A DNA stretch of 64,000 bases from IMG/VR virus record IMGVR_UViG_3300028829_003504, positions 186,001 through 250,000 of that record; one strand, written 5' to 3'. Each line of letters opens with the position of its first letter. Within the stretch, counting starts at the first letter, position 1. This document shows positions 43,915 through 53,959 of the stretch, in pieces. Both the position numbers and the translations under genes were made by a program. This stretch comes from a virus. Under the pieces are notes generated by a model. It made no database searches and was not told where the DNA came from. It saw nothing but the letters and a program-made list of their open reading frames with translations.

Positions 43915-45570
43915 ATGCCAATTGCATCACCAAACGCTTCTGCAGGCGTCTACACCCAGACTATAGATTTATCTCAGCGAGTTGCTGCGGTTTCTACTAG
44001 TATAGGTGCTATCGTCGGCGAAGCTCCAAAAGGGCCTGTACTAAAGACAACTTTAGTGACAGACCACGTAGAATATACTAGTAAGTTTGGTCACGGTACT
44101 CCAGGCAAGTTTGGATTTATGGCACAATGCGTAGACCCTTTCCTAGATGTTTCGAAACGCCTTCAAGTTGTCCGTGTAGTTAACGGTGCTTTAAGTGCAG
44201 GTGCTTATTGGACAACCGATGATCCAAATGCACATAACCCTAAGTTCGCCTTGAACAACTTCGATGACGGATCTAACAGACCTTTAGGTATTGAAGCTCC
44301 TGAAGACAACTTAGAATTTACGCCAGCTACACCGGGTGTAAGCTTAATACTGGCTGCATTTTATTCTATCGATCCAGGCAAGTGGAACAACAGTATATCT
44401 GTACGCATCCGACCTGCTAATCCTGATGGGGTTGCCTTACGTGGCAATGGGCACGATGCTAAATGGTTTTACGTCGAAGTGTTCTTAAACTACCAAGGAG
44501 GTGAATTTGAAGCTCCTTTAGAGAAGTTCCTGTGTTCTCGTGAGGAACAGGTTGACGGCGAAGGTAACCAACTATTTATCGAAGACGTTATTAATAACCC
44601 AACAAGCGGATCTAAACACATCCGTGTCCTTAATAACCCTTATTGTGAAAATCTTGATGTCGTTACAGATGCTTTCGAGCGTTTTGATGGAGGCTCTGAC
44701 GGATTAAGAGTGACACAGGACCAAATAGCTTTAGCCTGGGAGTTGTTTGAAGACATAGATTCAATTGATGTAAACATTCTTATCAATGCAGGTTATGCTA
44801 ATCCTACAGTACATCGTTCTATGGAAAGACTGGCAAGATTACGTGGTGACGCGTTTGCTGTGTTGGATATGCCATCAGATAAACAAGAGACCTCTGCCGC
44901 AAACGTATACAAGGTTAATGAACTTAACCTTGATAGCTCCTACGCAGGCTTATATACTCCTAATGTAAACGTTACGGATTCGAATAGCGGCAAGAAACTA
45001 AGTGTACCACCGTCGGGATTCATTGCGGGTGTAATGGCCTATACTGATCAACAACGGGGTGTGTGGTTTGCACCGGCAGGTATTAACCGAGGCCGCCTGA
45101 GTGTTGGAGGACTAGCCGTTCATTACGGCCAAGGTCACCGTGACTCTTTATCCGAAGTCCAAGTCAACTGCATAAGAAACATACCCGGCCAAGGTTTTGT
45201 TGTATGGGATCAGCAGACTACTCAGCGTATGGCTAGTGCTTTGCAGTGGGTTAACGTGCGCCGTTTAACAAACTACATACTTAAAGCAACAAGCTTAGCA
45301 GCACGTTACAAACTGTTTGATCCAAATGATAACCGATTGCGTACAGAATTACGTATGATGGTTGAGAAGTTCATGGATCCTATACGTACAGGACGTGGCG
45401 TATACGAGTACAAAGTTGTTTGTTCTGAGGTAAACAATACACCTGACATCATCGCCAACGGCGATTTAGTTATTGATCTATACTATACGCCTACGATTGC
45501 AGTTAAGCGTGTGCATGTCGCCTTCAACATAAACCCTACTGGTTCTCGCGTAACGGCCGACGAACTTTAA
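43915..45570 (+). CDS. Tail sheath protein
   Basis: The N-terminus (PNASAGVYTQTIDLSQRVAAVSTSIGAIVGEAPKGPV) and C-terminal region (FVVWDQQTTQRMASALQWVNVRRLTNYI, RTGRGVYEYKVVCSEVNNTP, IAVKRVHVAFNI) are characteristic of contractile tail sheaths, with the central variable domain in between. 551 residues is normal. The protein contracts around the tube to drive injection. AAGGAGG is very strong, as expected for a highly expressed structural gene. The call marks the phage as a myovirus. Confidence 0.95.
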   Translation: MPIASPNASAGVYTQTIDLSQRVAAVSTSIGAIVGEAPKGPVLKTTLVTDHVEYTSKFGHGTPGKFGFMAQCVDPFLDVSKRLQVVRVVNGALSAGAYWTTDDPNAHNPKFALNNFDDGSNRPLGIEAPEDNLEFTPATPGVSLILAAFYSIDPGKWNNSISVRIRPANPDGVALRGNGHDAKWFYVEVFLNYQGGEFEAPLEKFLCSREEQVDGEGNQLFIEDVINNPTSGSKHIRVLNNPYCENLDVVTDAFERFDGGSDGLRVTQDQIALAWELFEDIDSIDVNILINAGYANPTVHRSMERLARLRGDAFAVLDMPSDKQETSAANVYKVNELNLDSSYAGLYTPNVNVTDSNSGKKLSVPPSGFIAGVMAYTDQQRGVWFAPAGINRGRLSVGGLAVHYGQGHRDSLSEVQVNCIRNIPGQGFVVWDQQTTQRMASALQWVNVRRLTNYILKATSLAARYKLFDPNDNRLRTELRMMVEKFMDPIRTGRGVYEYKVVCSEVNNTPDIIANGDLVIDLYYTPTIAVKRVHVAFNINPTGSRVTADEL

Positions 45571-45589
45571 AACTAAAAAGCATTAGTAG

Positions 45590-45619
45590 TACCACTAGGG
45601 GAAGTACCTTCTAGTGGTA
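45590..45619 (+). other. Hairpin between sheath and next tail gene
   Basis: TACCACTAG (45590-45598) pairs with CTAGTGGTA (45611-45619). No T run follows, so it may attenuate or stabilise the sheath transcript rather than end it. Confidence 0.5.
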
Positions 45620-45656
45620 TCTTCGTTCAACATAAAGAAAAAGAGGTTTTAAAACT

Positions 45657-46304
45657 ATGGAACTTTTACTCCAGAGATATATAGCAGGACTTGAAGTAGT
45701 TTCTGATGCAGCTAACTTATCAGAAGAAACACCGCAGGTAATGCGTCGAACCAATACAAGCATAGGCAAAACTAGTACGTTCGTTTGTGCTTTAAAAGAA
45801 CCGTGGAATATGATTCTTCCACTAAACGTTATTTGGATTGACTTTAATCCAAATAGTTCTACTTACCGCCATGCACTAAAGCGTGTCAGTAAAGATGCCG
45901 ATGGACTTAACGCAGAGTATAATCATACTTGGGAAGTTCTTTATTACTTAGAGAATATATGGGACGAGCAGTTTTACGATACCGACGATTTATCTTCTAT
46001 AGGTAGTGGTGAGACTGCGGGTGCCGCATCTACGACAGAGATGGGAATTGTACTTATTTCACATGATGCTCCCGATGGGTCTACACCTGTAGCCGTAGTT
46101 CAGGGTGACCCGCGTTTAGACGATGCGCGTGAGCCTTTACCTCATGAACATGCAGAGATTCCTGCAACTGAATTGCAACATGCGACAGGTGTTGTCGCTA
46201 TTTCTAACGGTACTCCTGCCGTAGGCTCAGTACTTAAAGCTACTAGCTCTACAAGCGCAGGCTGGGGCAAGTTAATGGCAGCAGATATTACCGCTGCTCC
46301 TTAA
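45657..46304 (+). CDS. Tail/fibre-associated protein (215 aa), paralogue of the next gene's N-terminus
   Basis: Residues 40-170 share a pattern with the first 180 residues of the next gene: LP-x-NV-x-W, a TWE segment, AST followed by a hydrophobic GIVLI/GLILI strand and REP/RTP-x4-H. The C-terminal 40 residues are Gly/Ala/Thr-rich (TGVVAISNGTPAVGSVLKATSSTSAGWGKL), as in phage fibre repeats. It probably belongs to the tail tip or fibre. AGAGG precedes the ATG. Confidence 0.65.
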   Translation: MELLLQRYIAGLEVVSDAANLSEETPQVMRRTNTSIGKTSTFVCALKEPWNMILPLNVIWIDFNPNSSTYRHALKRVSKDADGLNAEYNHTWEVLYYLENIWDEQFYDTDDLSSIGSGETAGAASTTEMGIVLISHDAPDGSTPVAVVQGDPRLDDAREPLPHEHAEIPATELQHATGVVAISNGTPAVGSVLKATSSTSAGWGKLMAADITAAP

Positions 46305-46330
46305 TTTAATTAATTCTGTAGGAGATTATG

Positions 46331-49300
46331 ATGGCAGATGAACAGTTAAAGAGTTTCATTTCGAACTACTTGTATTTATCAGATCTACGTAATGTAGACA
46401 AGACTAATCCACTAACTTTCGAACTTGAACCAGATCACAGAACATTTTTGATGGTAAGTTCTTATGACGAACCTACTTTTTCGCAATTACCTTACAACGT
46501 ATTATGGCTTGTGTGTGACCCAGAAGACCCTTGGTATAATACAGTATATCGTCGTACTAATCATACTAACGCTGATGGTAGAAAGAGTACGTGGGAAGAA
46601 ATCACTACCTTTGATATGCTTTACGTAGTAGACCAATACTATCAAGCAATTAGTGATGCTGACCCATTTGAATTAGGTATTGAAGGTGAGTTCTCTTTAG
46701 GGCCTGCCTCAACTCTGAAAGCAGGTCTTATATTGATACCTGAAGTCCAAGGCGGCGACCCTGTTGTTGTTACTTTTGACTACCCTGGATTTTTAGGCGC
46801 CCGCACACCTAAAGAGCATACACATCCTGATAAGCCACGGACTATGGTACACATCGACGGAGAATACTCTATCGATGAAAACTATCCTGACTCTGTAGGC
46901 GATACAGACACCTTCGTTTCATTTGATTACTCTCAGCTTCCAGAAGAAGGTTCCGTGTTCTTCTTAACTGGGAATAACCCTGATCGTACGAACGAATGGT
47001 TCGGTGAGTGGCGTCTTCCCACAGAAGATGATGTAACGTACTTCATTCCTACTCTCATAGCTGTTGATGCGAGGCTAGCCTCAGGTGCAGTTGAGCTGGG
47101 TGATAACGCTACAGGTCAAGTAGAGGCCGACGGCGTATTCGATGATAACACTAGGGATATCAATCCTTCTGACATTGTTTGGACAATTGAAAATAACGCA
47201 GAAGGTATTACTATTGATCAGAGCGGTGTAATTACTATTCCTGACATAAGTTCTGATACTACTATAACCGTTAACGCTAAACTTGAGGATAAGTACCATC
47301 CTGGGACTTTCGTTAATGGACTCTTAGTTATCAATGTTAAAGACCTATTTACCCCAGTGGTTCCACAATCACTTGCAATCATAGGTAACGAGACGCAACC
47401 TGAGCAAACTACAGGCAGCTACGTGTTCCGTGTGACGTACTCCGATGGAGCAACTTCGGATATAACACCAGATACCGCTAGTAGCTCAGCACCTATTGCC
47501 ACATTTGGTATTAACGGTGACTTAACTGCAATGGACATTACTAATGACACCCCTACAGTTTTAAGTGCGTCATCAGCTATCGAAGGTATTATACTTAGTG
47601 CCTCATTACCTGTTACCATACTGGCGGAAGTAATTCCAGTTAGTTTGACCATCACAGGTCTTGCTACTGTACAGGAAGAAGGCACTTACACCTACGATTT
47701 CGTCGTTTCTTACTCTGATGGAACTACTCAGGATATATCTATGGTAGACGGCGCTACTTCTAGTGACGTTACATCAGGTATATTTAATACGGATGGTGAA
47801 TTAACTACTTTAGACATAGTTAATGATACGTCTATTGTCCTAGAAGCCTCATTTGCAGTTGACGGTATTCTACTTGATGCTTCACTAACTGTTAATATTG
47901 TTGCCGACTCAATTCCTTCGAGCATAGAGATTATAGGAGCCAGTAGCATTGACGAAGGTGAAACCGAATCTTATACATTCCAAGTTACTTATTCGGATAG
48001 CACAACTCGAATGTTAGATTTAGAGGACCTGGACTCATTCATTTCGGACAGTGTTGATTTGGTAGTCGCAGGTTCAGTTGCCTCAGTAGGTGATATTAAT
48101 GCAAATGGTTCAGCCATACTGACTGTTAGTTATACGGAGTTAGGCCATACTATTACAGATACTCACAACGTTACTTTGGTAGCAGACCCCGTCCCTCAGT
48201 CATTAGTTATACTAGGAGCCAGTAGTATTAGAGAAGGTGAAACCGAATCTTATACGTACCAAGTTACTATGACAGATGGAAGTACCAAAATGGTTACTGT
48301 ATCTGATTTAGCCTCTGATAATGCGGACTTGACAGTAGTAGGCGATGATGCCACAGTAGGTTCAATACTAGCTGATGGTGCCGCTGAACTATCCGCATCT
48401 TACACGGAAGATGGCATTACGGTTAACGCTACGCACCCTGTAGGTTTAATTGCTGCCTCAGCCCCTCAGTCATTAGCCATACTAGGAGCCAGTAGTATTG
48501 ACGAAGGTGAGACCGAATCTTATACATTCCAAGTTACCTATTCAGATGGAACTACGTCATTGGTTACAGTCTCGGACTTCGCCTCTGATAATGTAGACTT
48601 AGTTATTACGGATTCTGACGCCACTGTAGGTTCAATACTGGTTAACGGTTCAGCTGGCCTAACTGCTTCTTATACGGAAGACGGTGTTACAGTCAGTGCA
48701 TCCTTACCTGTGGATTTAGTAGCTGCGCCTGCACCTCAATCTCTGGAGATTCTAGGTTCTTCGACATCGATTGAGTCTGGTGTAGAGCTATATACGTTTA
48801 AGTTAACTTATTCAGATGGAACTACGTCTTTAGTTGATGTAACGGACTTCGCCTCTGATAATGTGGACGTTTCTATATCAGGTAATAATACGGCGACTGT
48901 GGGTTCTATTACTTCTGACGGATCGGCTATTCTATCTGCTTCTTACACGGAAGACGGTGTCACTGTTAGCGACACTCATGAATTGACCTACGTGGCTAAT
49001 GCGGCTCCTACGTCCCTTAAGATCATAGGTGCAGACACTATACAGGAAGGTGACCAAGAAACGTTTACGTTTGAAGTTACATACTCTGATGGTTCTACTT
49101 CATTAGTCTCAGTGGCTGACTTTTCTTCTGATGGAGCTGCAGGCGTAGTCTCAGATAACAGTGTGGTTACTGGTGGTGATATTGACGCAGATACTTCGGT
49201 GGTACTCTCTGCTTCTTATGAGGAGGATGGGGTCTCTGTTACGGACACACACAACCTTAATATTGAAGCATTACCTGTACCTACAAGTATGGAGATATTG

Positions 49301-50782
49301 GGCACAGACTCTATAAATGAGAATGACTCCAGTACGTATACTTTCCAAGTTACAATGAGTGACTCAACTACTAAAATGGTTACGGTTACTGATTTTGCTT
49401 CGGACGATGTATCTAAAGCTACGGTATTAAATAACACTACTGTTAATACAATGGACATTTCATCTGACACCACAGTATCCGTATCCGCTTCGTATGAAGA
49501 AGAAGGAACCACTGTTAGTGCTAGTAAGACAATTAACATTGTTGCTGATGTAGTACCTACCTCGATTGAAATTACAGGTCCTATTAGTGTGGATGAGGAG
49601 TCTATAACTTCTTATACGTTCCAAGTTACAATGAGTGACTCAACTACCAAAACGGTTACGGCCAGTACGGCAAGTGCCGACACAGGTGCCTTCTCAACGG
49701 CAGGTAGTTTTACTGCACCTACTGTTACCGGTCCTAGTAGTGTTGTCCTTTCCGCTTCTTACACGGAAGGCGATGTTACTGTAGATGACACACATGTAGT
49801 TAGTATAGGAAACACACTGAACCCATTAATCAGTATTTCGTTATCAGGTCTAGCTCAGTTGGATGAAGGAGGTAACACTACACCTCTGACTGTAACGGCA
49901 ACATTTGAAGACTCCACTACGTCTGTCGTAACAGGTTCTTCTGACTACGTGATTTTATCTGGAGGTACTTACGGATCTATATCAGATAACATTGTTACCT
50001 CAGGTAACGTGACAGAAAACTCGAACATGGTGTTAGAAGCAACTTATACTATAGGTGGGGTTACTAAGACGGCCGAACACACTATATCAATTAGAGCTGT
50101 AGCGCCTATTCCTGTTAGCGTTGAGATATCAGGGCCTTCTGAGGTAGATGAAGGTCAGACTGGTAGTTTAATTGCTGTGGTAACTTACGATGATAACTCT
50201 ACTGCGGCAGTAACTACTTCGGGTACCTGGTCATTTGCAGGTCCATCCGAAGGAGCTAGCGTGGATTCCAGCGGTATATTTTCTGCTCCTGCTGACGTAG
50301 GAAATGATACATCGGTTACTGTTAGTTTTACGTACACTGAGAACGGCACCACACTAGATGATAGTCACTCTATACTAGTTAAAGATATTCCAGTTAGTGG
50401 ACTTTCTGCTGCTTGGGGTTATGACGAGTCAGGTGCTGATATTTGGCCATACACGCAAGCGTTTATAGAAGCTCTACCTAATAAGTTAGCTTCGCCTGTT
50501 ATAGGTCAGACGTTGACGTTTGGTACTAGTGGACACACCTACTTGGCTATACCTGAATCGGAATTATCCCCAGGTAAAGCCTTGTGGTACTATTGGAACG
50601 GAGGAACAAATCCTAGTATTTTGGGTGGAGCTACGTGGCCTCTTGTTGGGTTCTTGGGCTCCAATAAACCTGCTATCATTAGCATTGCTGGCGAGAACTG
50701 GCATATCTATCGTTCTGACTTCGCGGGCGTACTTGGACCTGATACTTACGCCTTTTTTGAAGACAATATGCCATCATTCTAA
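46331..50782 (+). CDS. Large tail/fibre protein with about 11 Ig-like repeats
   Basis: I chose the second ATG (46331), 6 nt after GGAG; 46328 is the alternative. The first 180 residues are paralogous to the preceding gene. An Ig-like module (about 240-340) is followed by about 11 consecutive modules of roughly 90 residues, each beginning P-x-S-L/I-x-I-x-G and containing YTF/YTY-x-V-T-x-SDGTT and an SASYTEDG-type strand (about 345-1355). This resembles Big_2-like domains of phage adhesins. The unique C-terminus, about 125 residues with WPYTQAFIEALPNKL, may contact the receptor. Likely a long tail fibre or surface adhesin. Confidence 0.85.
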   Translation: MADEQLKSFISNYLYLSDLRNVDKTNPLTFELEPDHRTFLMVSSYDEPTFSQLPYNVLWLVCDPEDPWYNTVYRRTNHTNADGRKSTWEEITTFDMLYVVDQYYQAISDADPFELGIEGEFSLGPASTLKAGLILIPEVQGGDPVVVTFDYPGFLGARTPKEHTHPDKPRTMVHIDGEYSIDENYPDSVGDTDTFVSFDYSQLPEEGSVFFLTGNNPDRTNEWFGEWRLPTEDDVTYFIPTLIAVDARLASGAVELGDNATGQVEADGVFDDNTRDINPSDIVWTIENNAEGITIDQSGVITIPDISSDTTITVNAKLEDKYHPGTFVNGLLVINVKDLFTPVVPQSLAIIGNETQPEQTTGSYVFRVTYSDGATSDITPDTASSSAPIATFGINGDLTAMDITNDTPTVLSASSAIEGIILSASLPVTILAEVIPVSLTITGLATVQEEGTYTYDFVVSYSDGTTQDISMVDGATSSDVTSGIFNTDGELTTLDIVNDTSIVLEASFAVDGILLDASLTVNIVADSIPSSIEIIGASSIDEGETESYTFQVTYSDSTTRMLDLEDLDSFISDSVDLVVAGSVASVGDINANGSAILTVSYTELGHTITDTHNVTLVADPVPQSLVILGASSIREGETESYTYQVTMTDGSTKMVTVSDLASDNADLTVVGDDATVGSILADGAAELSASYTEDGITVNATHPVGLIAASAPQSLAILGASSIDEGETESYTFQVTYSDGTTSLVTVSDFASDNVDLVITDSDATVGSILVNGSAGLTASYTEDGVTVSASLPVDLVAAPAPQSLEILGSSTSIESGVELYTFKLTYSDGTTSLVDVTDFASDNVDVSISGNNTATVGSITSDGSAILSASYTEDGVTVSDTHELTYVANAAPTSLKIIGADTIQEGDQETFTFEVTYSDGSTSLVSVADFSSDGAAGVVSDNSVVTGGDIDADTSVVLSASYEEDGVSVTDTHNLNIEALPVPTSMEILGTDSINENDSSTYTFQVTMSDSTTKMVTVTDFASDDVSKATVLNNTTVNTMDISSDTTVSVSASYEEEGTTVSASKTINIVADVVPTSIEITGPISVDEESITSYTFQVTMSDSTTKTVTASTASADTGAFSTAGSFTAPTVTGPSSVVLSASYTEGDVTVDDTHVVSIGNTLNPLISISLSGLAQLDEGGNTTPLTVTATFEDSTTSVVTGSSDYVILSGGTYGSISDNIVTSGNVTENSNMVLEATYTIGGVTKTAEHTISIRAVAPIPVSVEISGPSEVDEGQTGSLIAVVTYDDNSTAAVTTSGTWSFAGPSEGASVDSSGIFSAPADVGNDTSVTVSFTYTENGTTLDDSHSILVKDIPVSGLSAAWGYDESGADIWPYTQAFIEALPNKLASPVIGQTLTFGTSGHTYLAIPESELSPGKALWYYWNGGTNPSILGGATWPLVGFLGSNKPAIISIAGENWHIYRSDFAGVLGPDTYAFFEDNMPSF
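47360..50394 (+). repeat. About 11 tandem Ig-like coding repeats (about 270-285 bp each)
   Basis: Three consecutive units share near-identical DNA, for example GGAGCCAGTAG then GAAGGTGA..CCGAATCTTATAC at 47936, 48215 and 48485 (spacing 279 and 270 bp); others differ more. This indicates recent duplications within an older array. Confidence 0.85.
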
Positions 50783-50792
50783 GGAGGTTGCT

Positions 50793-51554
50793 GTGCCTGT
50801 ATTTTTACAATCGTTCCTGTTGCCCTCGTTTCCTCAGCTCCCCTTCTTACTTGAAGATAAATATTTACGTGGTGGCTTTCAATCTCTGACTACGTTAGTC
50901 GAACGTGATGATATGCACATAGTTAAGAAGAAGCCCGGTATGTTAGTCTACGTAAAAGAGACTAGCGCCTACTACCAAATGTCTGATGACCTCTCAGAGT
51001 GGCTTGACGCTTCTCTGGGAGGGGGCATCGGAGAAGTTGTTGCTCCGATGCTAATTAACGAAGACGGCGCCCTTGCCATCGACATCAATCGTATTTTACC
51101 CTCTGGAGGTTCGCCAGGGCAACTGGCTCAGAAACAGCTTGATGGTTCTATACAATGGGTTGACGCTGCGACTAATGCCGGAGCCCGGGGGACTTCCGAG
51201 TTGGAGTGTCCCTTACAGTTATCAACGGGTGAGGTATATGACTTTGAGCTACCTTTAGCTAAAACGTTAATGTTACTTAAAGTCATACTGAATGCCCCTG
51301 ATATACAACTAACGGGATACACCACGTCCATGCGTGATGATAAGAACCCTTTCACCTTCATTAGTCACATAGACTTTATGCAGGATGAGGGTGTTCTTCT
51401 AGTCGATGCAAGCACTAAAGAGTACAAGCGTAGATTCTCGTTTATGGCTAACTTAGAAACACCTGTTAGTGATAAGCTTTATTTTACGTTTAAGAACTTG
51501 GGCGTGGCTCCTGTCACTCCCAAAGTAATTATAGACTATCTGGCCATGCAATAG
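50793..51554 (+). CDS. Tail/fibre-associated protein (253 aa), GTG start
   Basis: The GTG at 50793 follows AAGGAGG by 5 nt; no ATG is suitably placed. The N-terminus (about 1-75) has beta-strand features and LVYVKETSAYYQM; Gly-rich linkers follow (SLGGGIGEV, PSGGSPGQLAQK), then a beta-rich C-terminal part. Gly-rich beta-linkers with LAQKQLDGSIQWVDA are typical of phage fibre-associated proteins. No named family. Confidence 0.65.
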   Translation: MPVFLQSFLLPSFPQLPFLLEDKYLRGGFQSLTTLVERDDMHIVKKKPGMLVYVKETSAYYQMSDDLSEWLDASLGGGIGEVVAPMLINEDGALAIDINRILPSGGSPGQLAQKQLDGSIQWVDAATNAGARGTSELECPLQLSTGEVYDFELPLAKTLMLLKVILNAPDIQLTGYTTSMRDDKNPFTFISHIDFMQDEGVLLVDASTKEYKRRFSFMANLETPVSDKLYFTFKNLGVAPVTPKVIIDYLAMQ

Positions 51555-51571
51555 GTCGAGGAGAACCCATA

Positions 51572-52633
51572 ATGGGTATTAGTATTGAACGTAATAACTT
51601 TGTAAGCTTACAGCTTATGTGGAAATCCATAGTAGACGCTATGGTATCAGGAGGCTTCGAAGTGGAACTAGCAGCCGATGCAACAGGAGGTGTACTTAAT
51701 ATAAGTAGTGCAGGGACGTCCTACTCCGATAGTACTGTGTTGTACGTCCTTAAACCTACTACTGATGTTGATGCTCTTGCTGATACCCAACCTTGGCGTA
51801 TAGTGATTCGCATCGAGAATATATCTGACGAGGTGGCTAACTCTTATTCAGTTAACGTAGTAACGCCAACTCAGATAATGTATGTACCGGGGTCGTCATT
51901 TGCTATAGCAGCACCTGATGAAGACAAGGAGCAAGGCTTACTTAACGTGGACGGGGATTCTACGGATTATAATCGTAGTTTCTTCCACAGAGAGCCTGGT
52001 TCTTCTACTTGGAGTTGTTTTCCCTCAGAAACAAATGTAGAAGCAGTACCTCTATCGTATCGTATATCCGTATCCGATCATGGTATTGTATTGTTTACTT
52101 GGGCGGAAGCGCAAGATAGAGCAGGCGATTGTTTTAACTGGTTCTGTATACAGAGAGCCGTAGATTCAGATGGTGTAGTTCTTGTAGACGGCCATGCCCC
52201 TTTATGGTGCGTGTTCTCTCAGGATGGGGGAGGCGGCTCTAACCTTGATACAGTTGACGCTGAGGGTATACGTAAGTTTGTAGTACGTGAAGACGATGTA
52301 AACGCACCTACAGAATCGGTTAGCGCTGTTGTACCTACAGCCGATTCCAGCCCTATAATAAATCCTATCCAGCAGGTCGCTATTAGCGAGAGTAATAAGT
52401 ATATGTTGAACTTTCCACAAGGAATAAATACTCAACGTTACGCATACCCGCACCAACTGGATATGATATGCTATACGTCCGCAGATGTAATATCGCAGTA
52501 CAGTGAGCCTTCGCTCCTTATCTACGGTGAAACACAGCCGCGGACGTATAAGGCTATGAATGCCAACTTCAAGGATAACAAAGGCATGCGAATGCTTATG
52601 TTGATCGTGGGTTCAGGTATTTCTGCCACTTAG
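51572..52633 (+). CDS. Tail structural protein, paralogue of the next gene (353 aa)
   Basis: GAGGAGA precedes the ATG. The sequence aligns throughout with the next gene: near-identical start and end, QPWR, YRISVSDHGIV, FNWFCIQRAVD, LWCVFSQDGGGG, LNFPQGINTQRYAYPHQLDM, YTSADVISQ, YKAMNANFKDNKGMRMLML. Tandem duplicates next to the sheath genes imply a virion protein present in several forms. Function not established. Confidence 0.75.
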   Translation: MGISIERNNFVSLQLMWKSIVDAMVSGGFEVELAADATGGVLNISSAGTSYSDSTVLYVLKPTTDVDALADTQPWRIVIRIENISDEVANSYSVNVVTPTQIMYVPGSSFAIAAPDEDKEQGLLNVDGDSTDYNRSFFHREPGSSTWSCFPSETNVEAVPLSYRISVSDHGIVLFTWAEAQDRAGDCFNWFCIQRAVDSDGVVLVDGHAPLWCVFSQDGGGGSNLDTVDAEGIRKFVVREDDVNAPTESVSAVVPTADSSPIINPIQQVAISESNKYMLNFPQGINTQRYAYPHQLDMICYTSADVISQYSEPSLLIYGETQPRTYKAMNANFKDNKGMRMLMLIVGSGISAT

Positions 52634-52723
52634 TATTTGCATGCCTCAAACATGTAATTTTTAGTATGATATCTTGAAGTGGGATATCTAAATTTAATTC
52701 TAAATAAATTAGGAGTACCCGTA

Positions 52724-53884
52724 ATGGCTACTATTGAAAAACGTAATCTGGTAGGAATGGAAGCAGTTGTCCAATCACTAGTGACAGACTTGGCCGCTAA
52801 TGGCTTTGAGATAATGAACGTGAACGACAATGATAGCAATTTAACTATTGACGGTGAGTCGAAGCGAATTTTAATGCGACCTACAACGGCAGTAGATCCT
52901 CTTGCTATTGAAGAGTCTGATTCGGGGAATGCGTCTTATGACTCTAGACAACCTTGGCGTTTAATGTTTGAAGTAGATAACGATGAAGGTGGCTTTCGTA
53001 TTTGGGCTAATACACCTACAAACGTTATGGTTGATAGTGCTACTAAAGAAGTAACTATGTCTAAGAGCGTAAGCGTAGGTGATACAGACTTCGCTACATC
53101 AGGTTTACTTACATATAAATCGTTAGACAAATCCGCGCAGAACACCAGAAAGGTTTTAGCGCCTGAAGGTGATTTAGCCTCAGCAGCTCAGAGTAAGTGC
53201 TACACAATGAACGTTGCTTATTGGGGAATCGATCTAACTAAAATAGATTACGAATCATTTCCTATGTCGTACCGTCTAACTGTTACGCCTCGAGGTATAA
53301 TGGTAATGGTATGGGTAGAATCACGCGATAATCATGGTGCATCTTACGGTTGGTTCTGTATTCAACGTATGGTTGACGTTACAGGCGGAGCGGTATTGGA
53401 CGGTAAAGCTCCTCTATTTTGTGTATTCTCTGAGAATGGTGGTGGTGGTGCTAGAGCTGATGGTACAGGAACTATAGCGTTAGACGGTACTACCTATGAC
53501 GCGTTAAACGCTCCTGAGCCTGATGGTATTAACCAGTTTGTTATACGTGAAGGCGATATAAATGCACCAGATATTCCGCACAGTGCGGTAATTGACACAG
53601 CAGATGCAACCCGTATTATTAACAGTACTCAGCAAGTAAGTACGTCGGAAGATAACCAGTTTATCCTTAATTTCGCAAAAGGTTTAAATACTCAACGTTA
53701 CTCTTACCCTCATGAGCTTGACCTATTCGCTTATACTTCTGCGGATGTTATTTCTCAATGGTCAGAAACTGAGGTAACCGTATACGGCGAATCTACACCA
53801 CGTAAGTACAAAGCAATGAATGCCAACCACATTAACAACAAAGGTATGCGTATCTTAATGTTAGTAGAAGGCGGCGGCGTTTAA
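52724..53884 (+). CDS. Tail structural protein, paralogue of the previous gene (386 aa)
   Basis: ATG 52724 has AGGAG upstream and aligns with the N-terminus of the paralogue at 51572; an earlier in-frame ATG at 52679 has no ribosome-binding site. Shared blocks include QPWR, YRLTVTPRGI, YGWFCIQRMVD, CVFSENGGGG, LNTQRYSYPHELDLFAYTSADVISQ and YKAMNANHINNKGMRILML. This copy has insertions before the GGGG segment and in the middle. A hairpin terminator follows. Confidence 0.75.
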   Translation: MATIEKRNLVGMEAVVQSLVTDLAANGFEIMNVNDNDSNLTIDGESKRILMRPTTAVDPLAIEESDSGNASYDSRQPWRLMFEVDNDEGGFRIWANTPTNVMVDSATKEVTMSKSVSVGDTDFATSGLLTYKSLDKSAQNTRKVLAPEGDLASAAQSKCYTMNVAYWGIDLTKIDYESFPMSYRLTVTPRGIMVMVWVESRDNHGASYGWFCIQRMVDVTGGAVLDGKAPLFCVFSENGGGGARADGTGTIALDGTTYDALNAPEPDGINQFVIREGDINAPDIPHSAVIDTADATRIINSTQQVSTSEDNQFILNFAKGLNTQRYSYPHELDLFAYTSADVISQWSETEVTVYGESTPRKYKAMNANHINNKGMRILMLVEGGGV

Positions 53885-53905
53885 TTAGGTAGTACTTTGA
53901 ATAGG

Positions 53906-53943
53906 GGGTGTGTCTTTTAGTGAGGCACGCCCATTTCTTGTTT
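53906..53943 (+). terminator. Rho-independent terminator
   Basis: GGGTGTGTCT (53906-53915) pairs with AGGCACGCCC (53923-53932), 10 pairs with two G-U, followed by a T-rich stretch. Confidence 0.65.
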
Positions 53944-53959
53944 CCATAGGAATTTAGCT

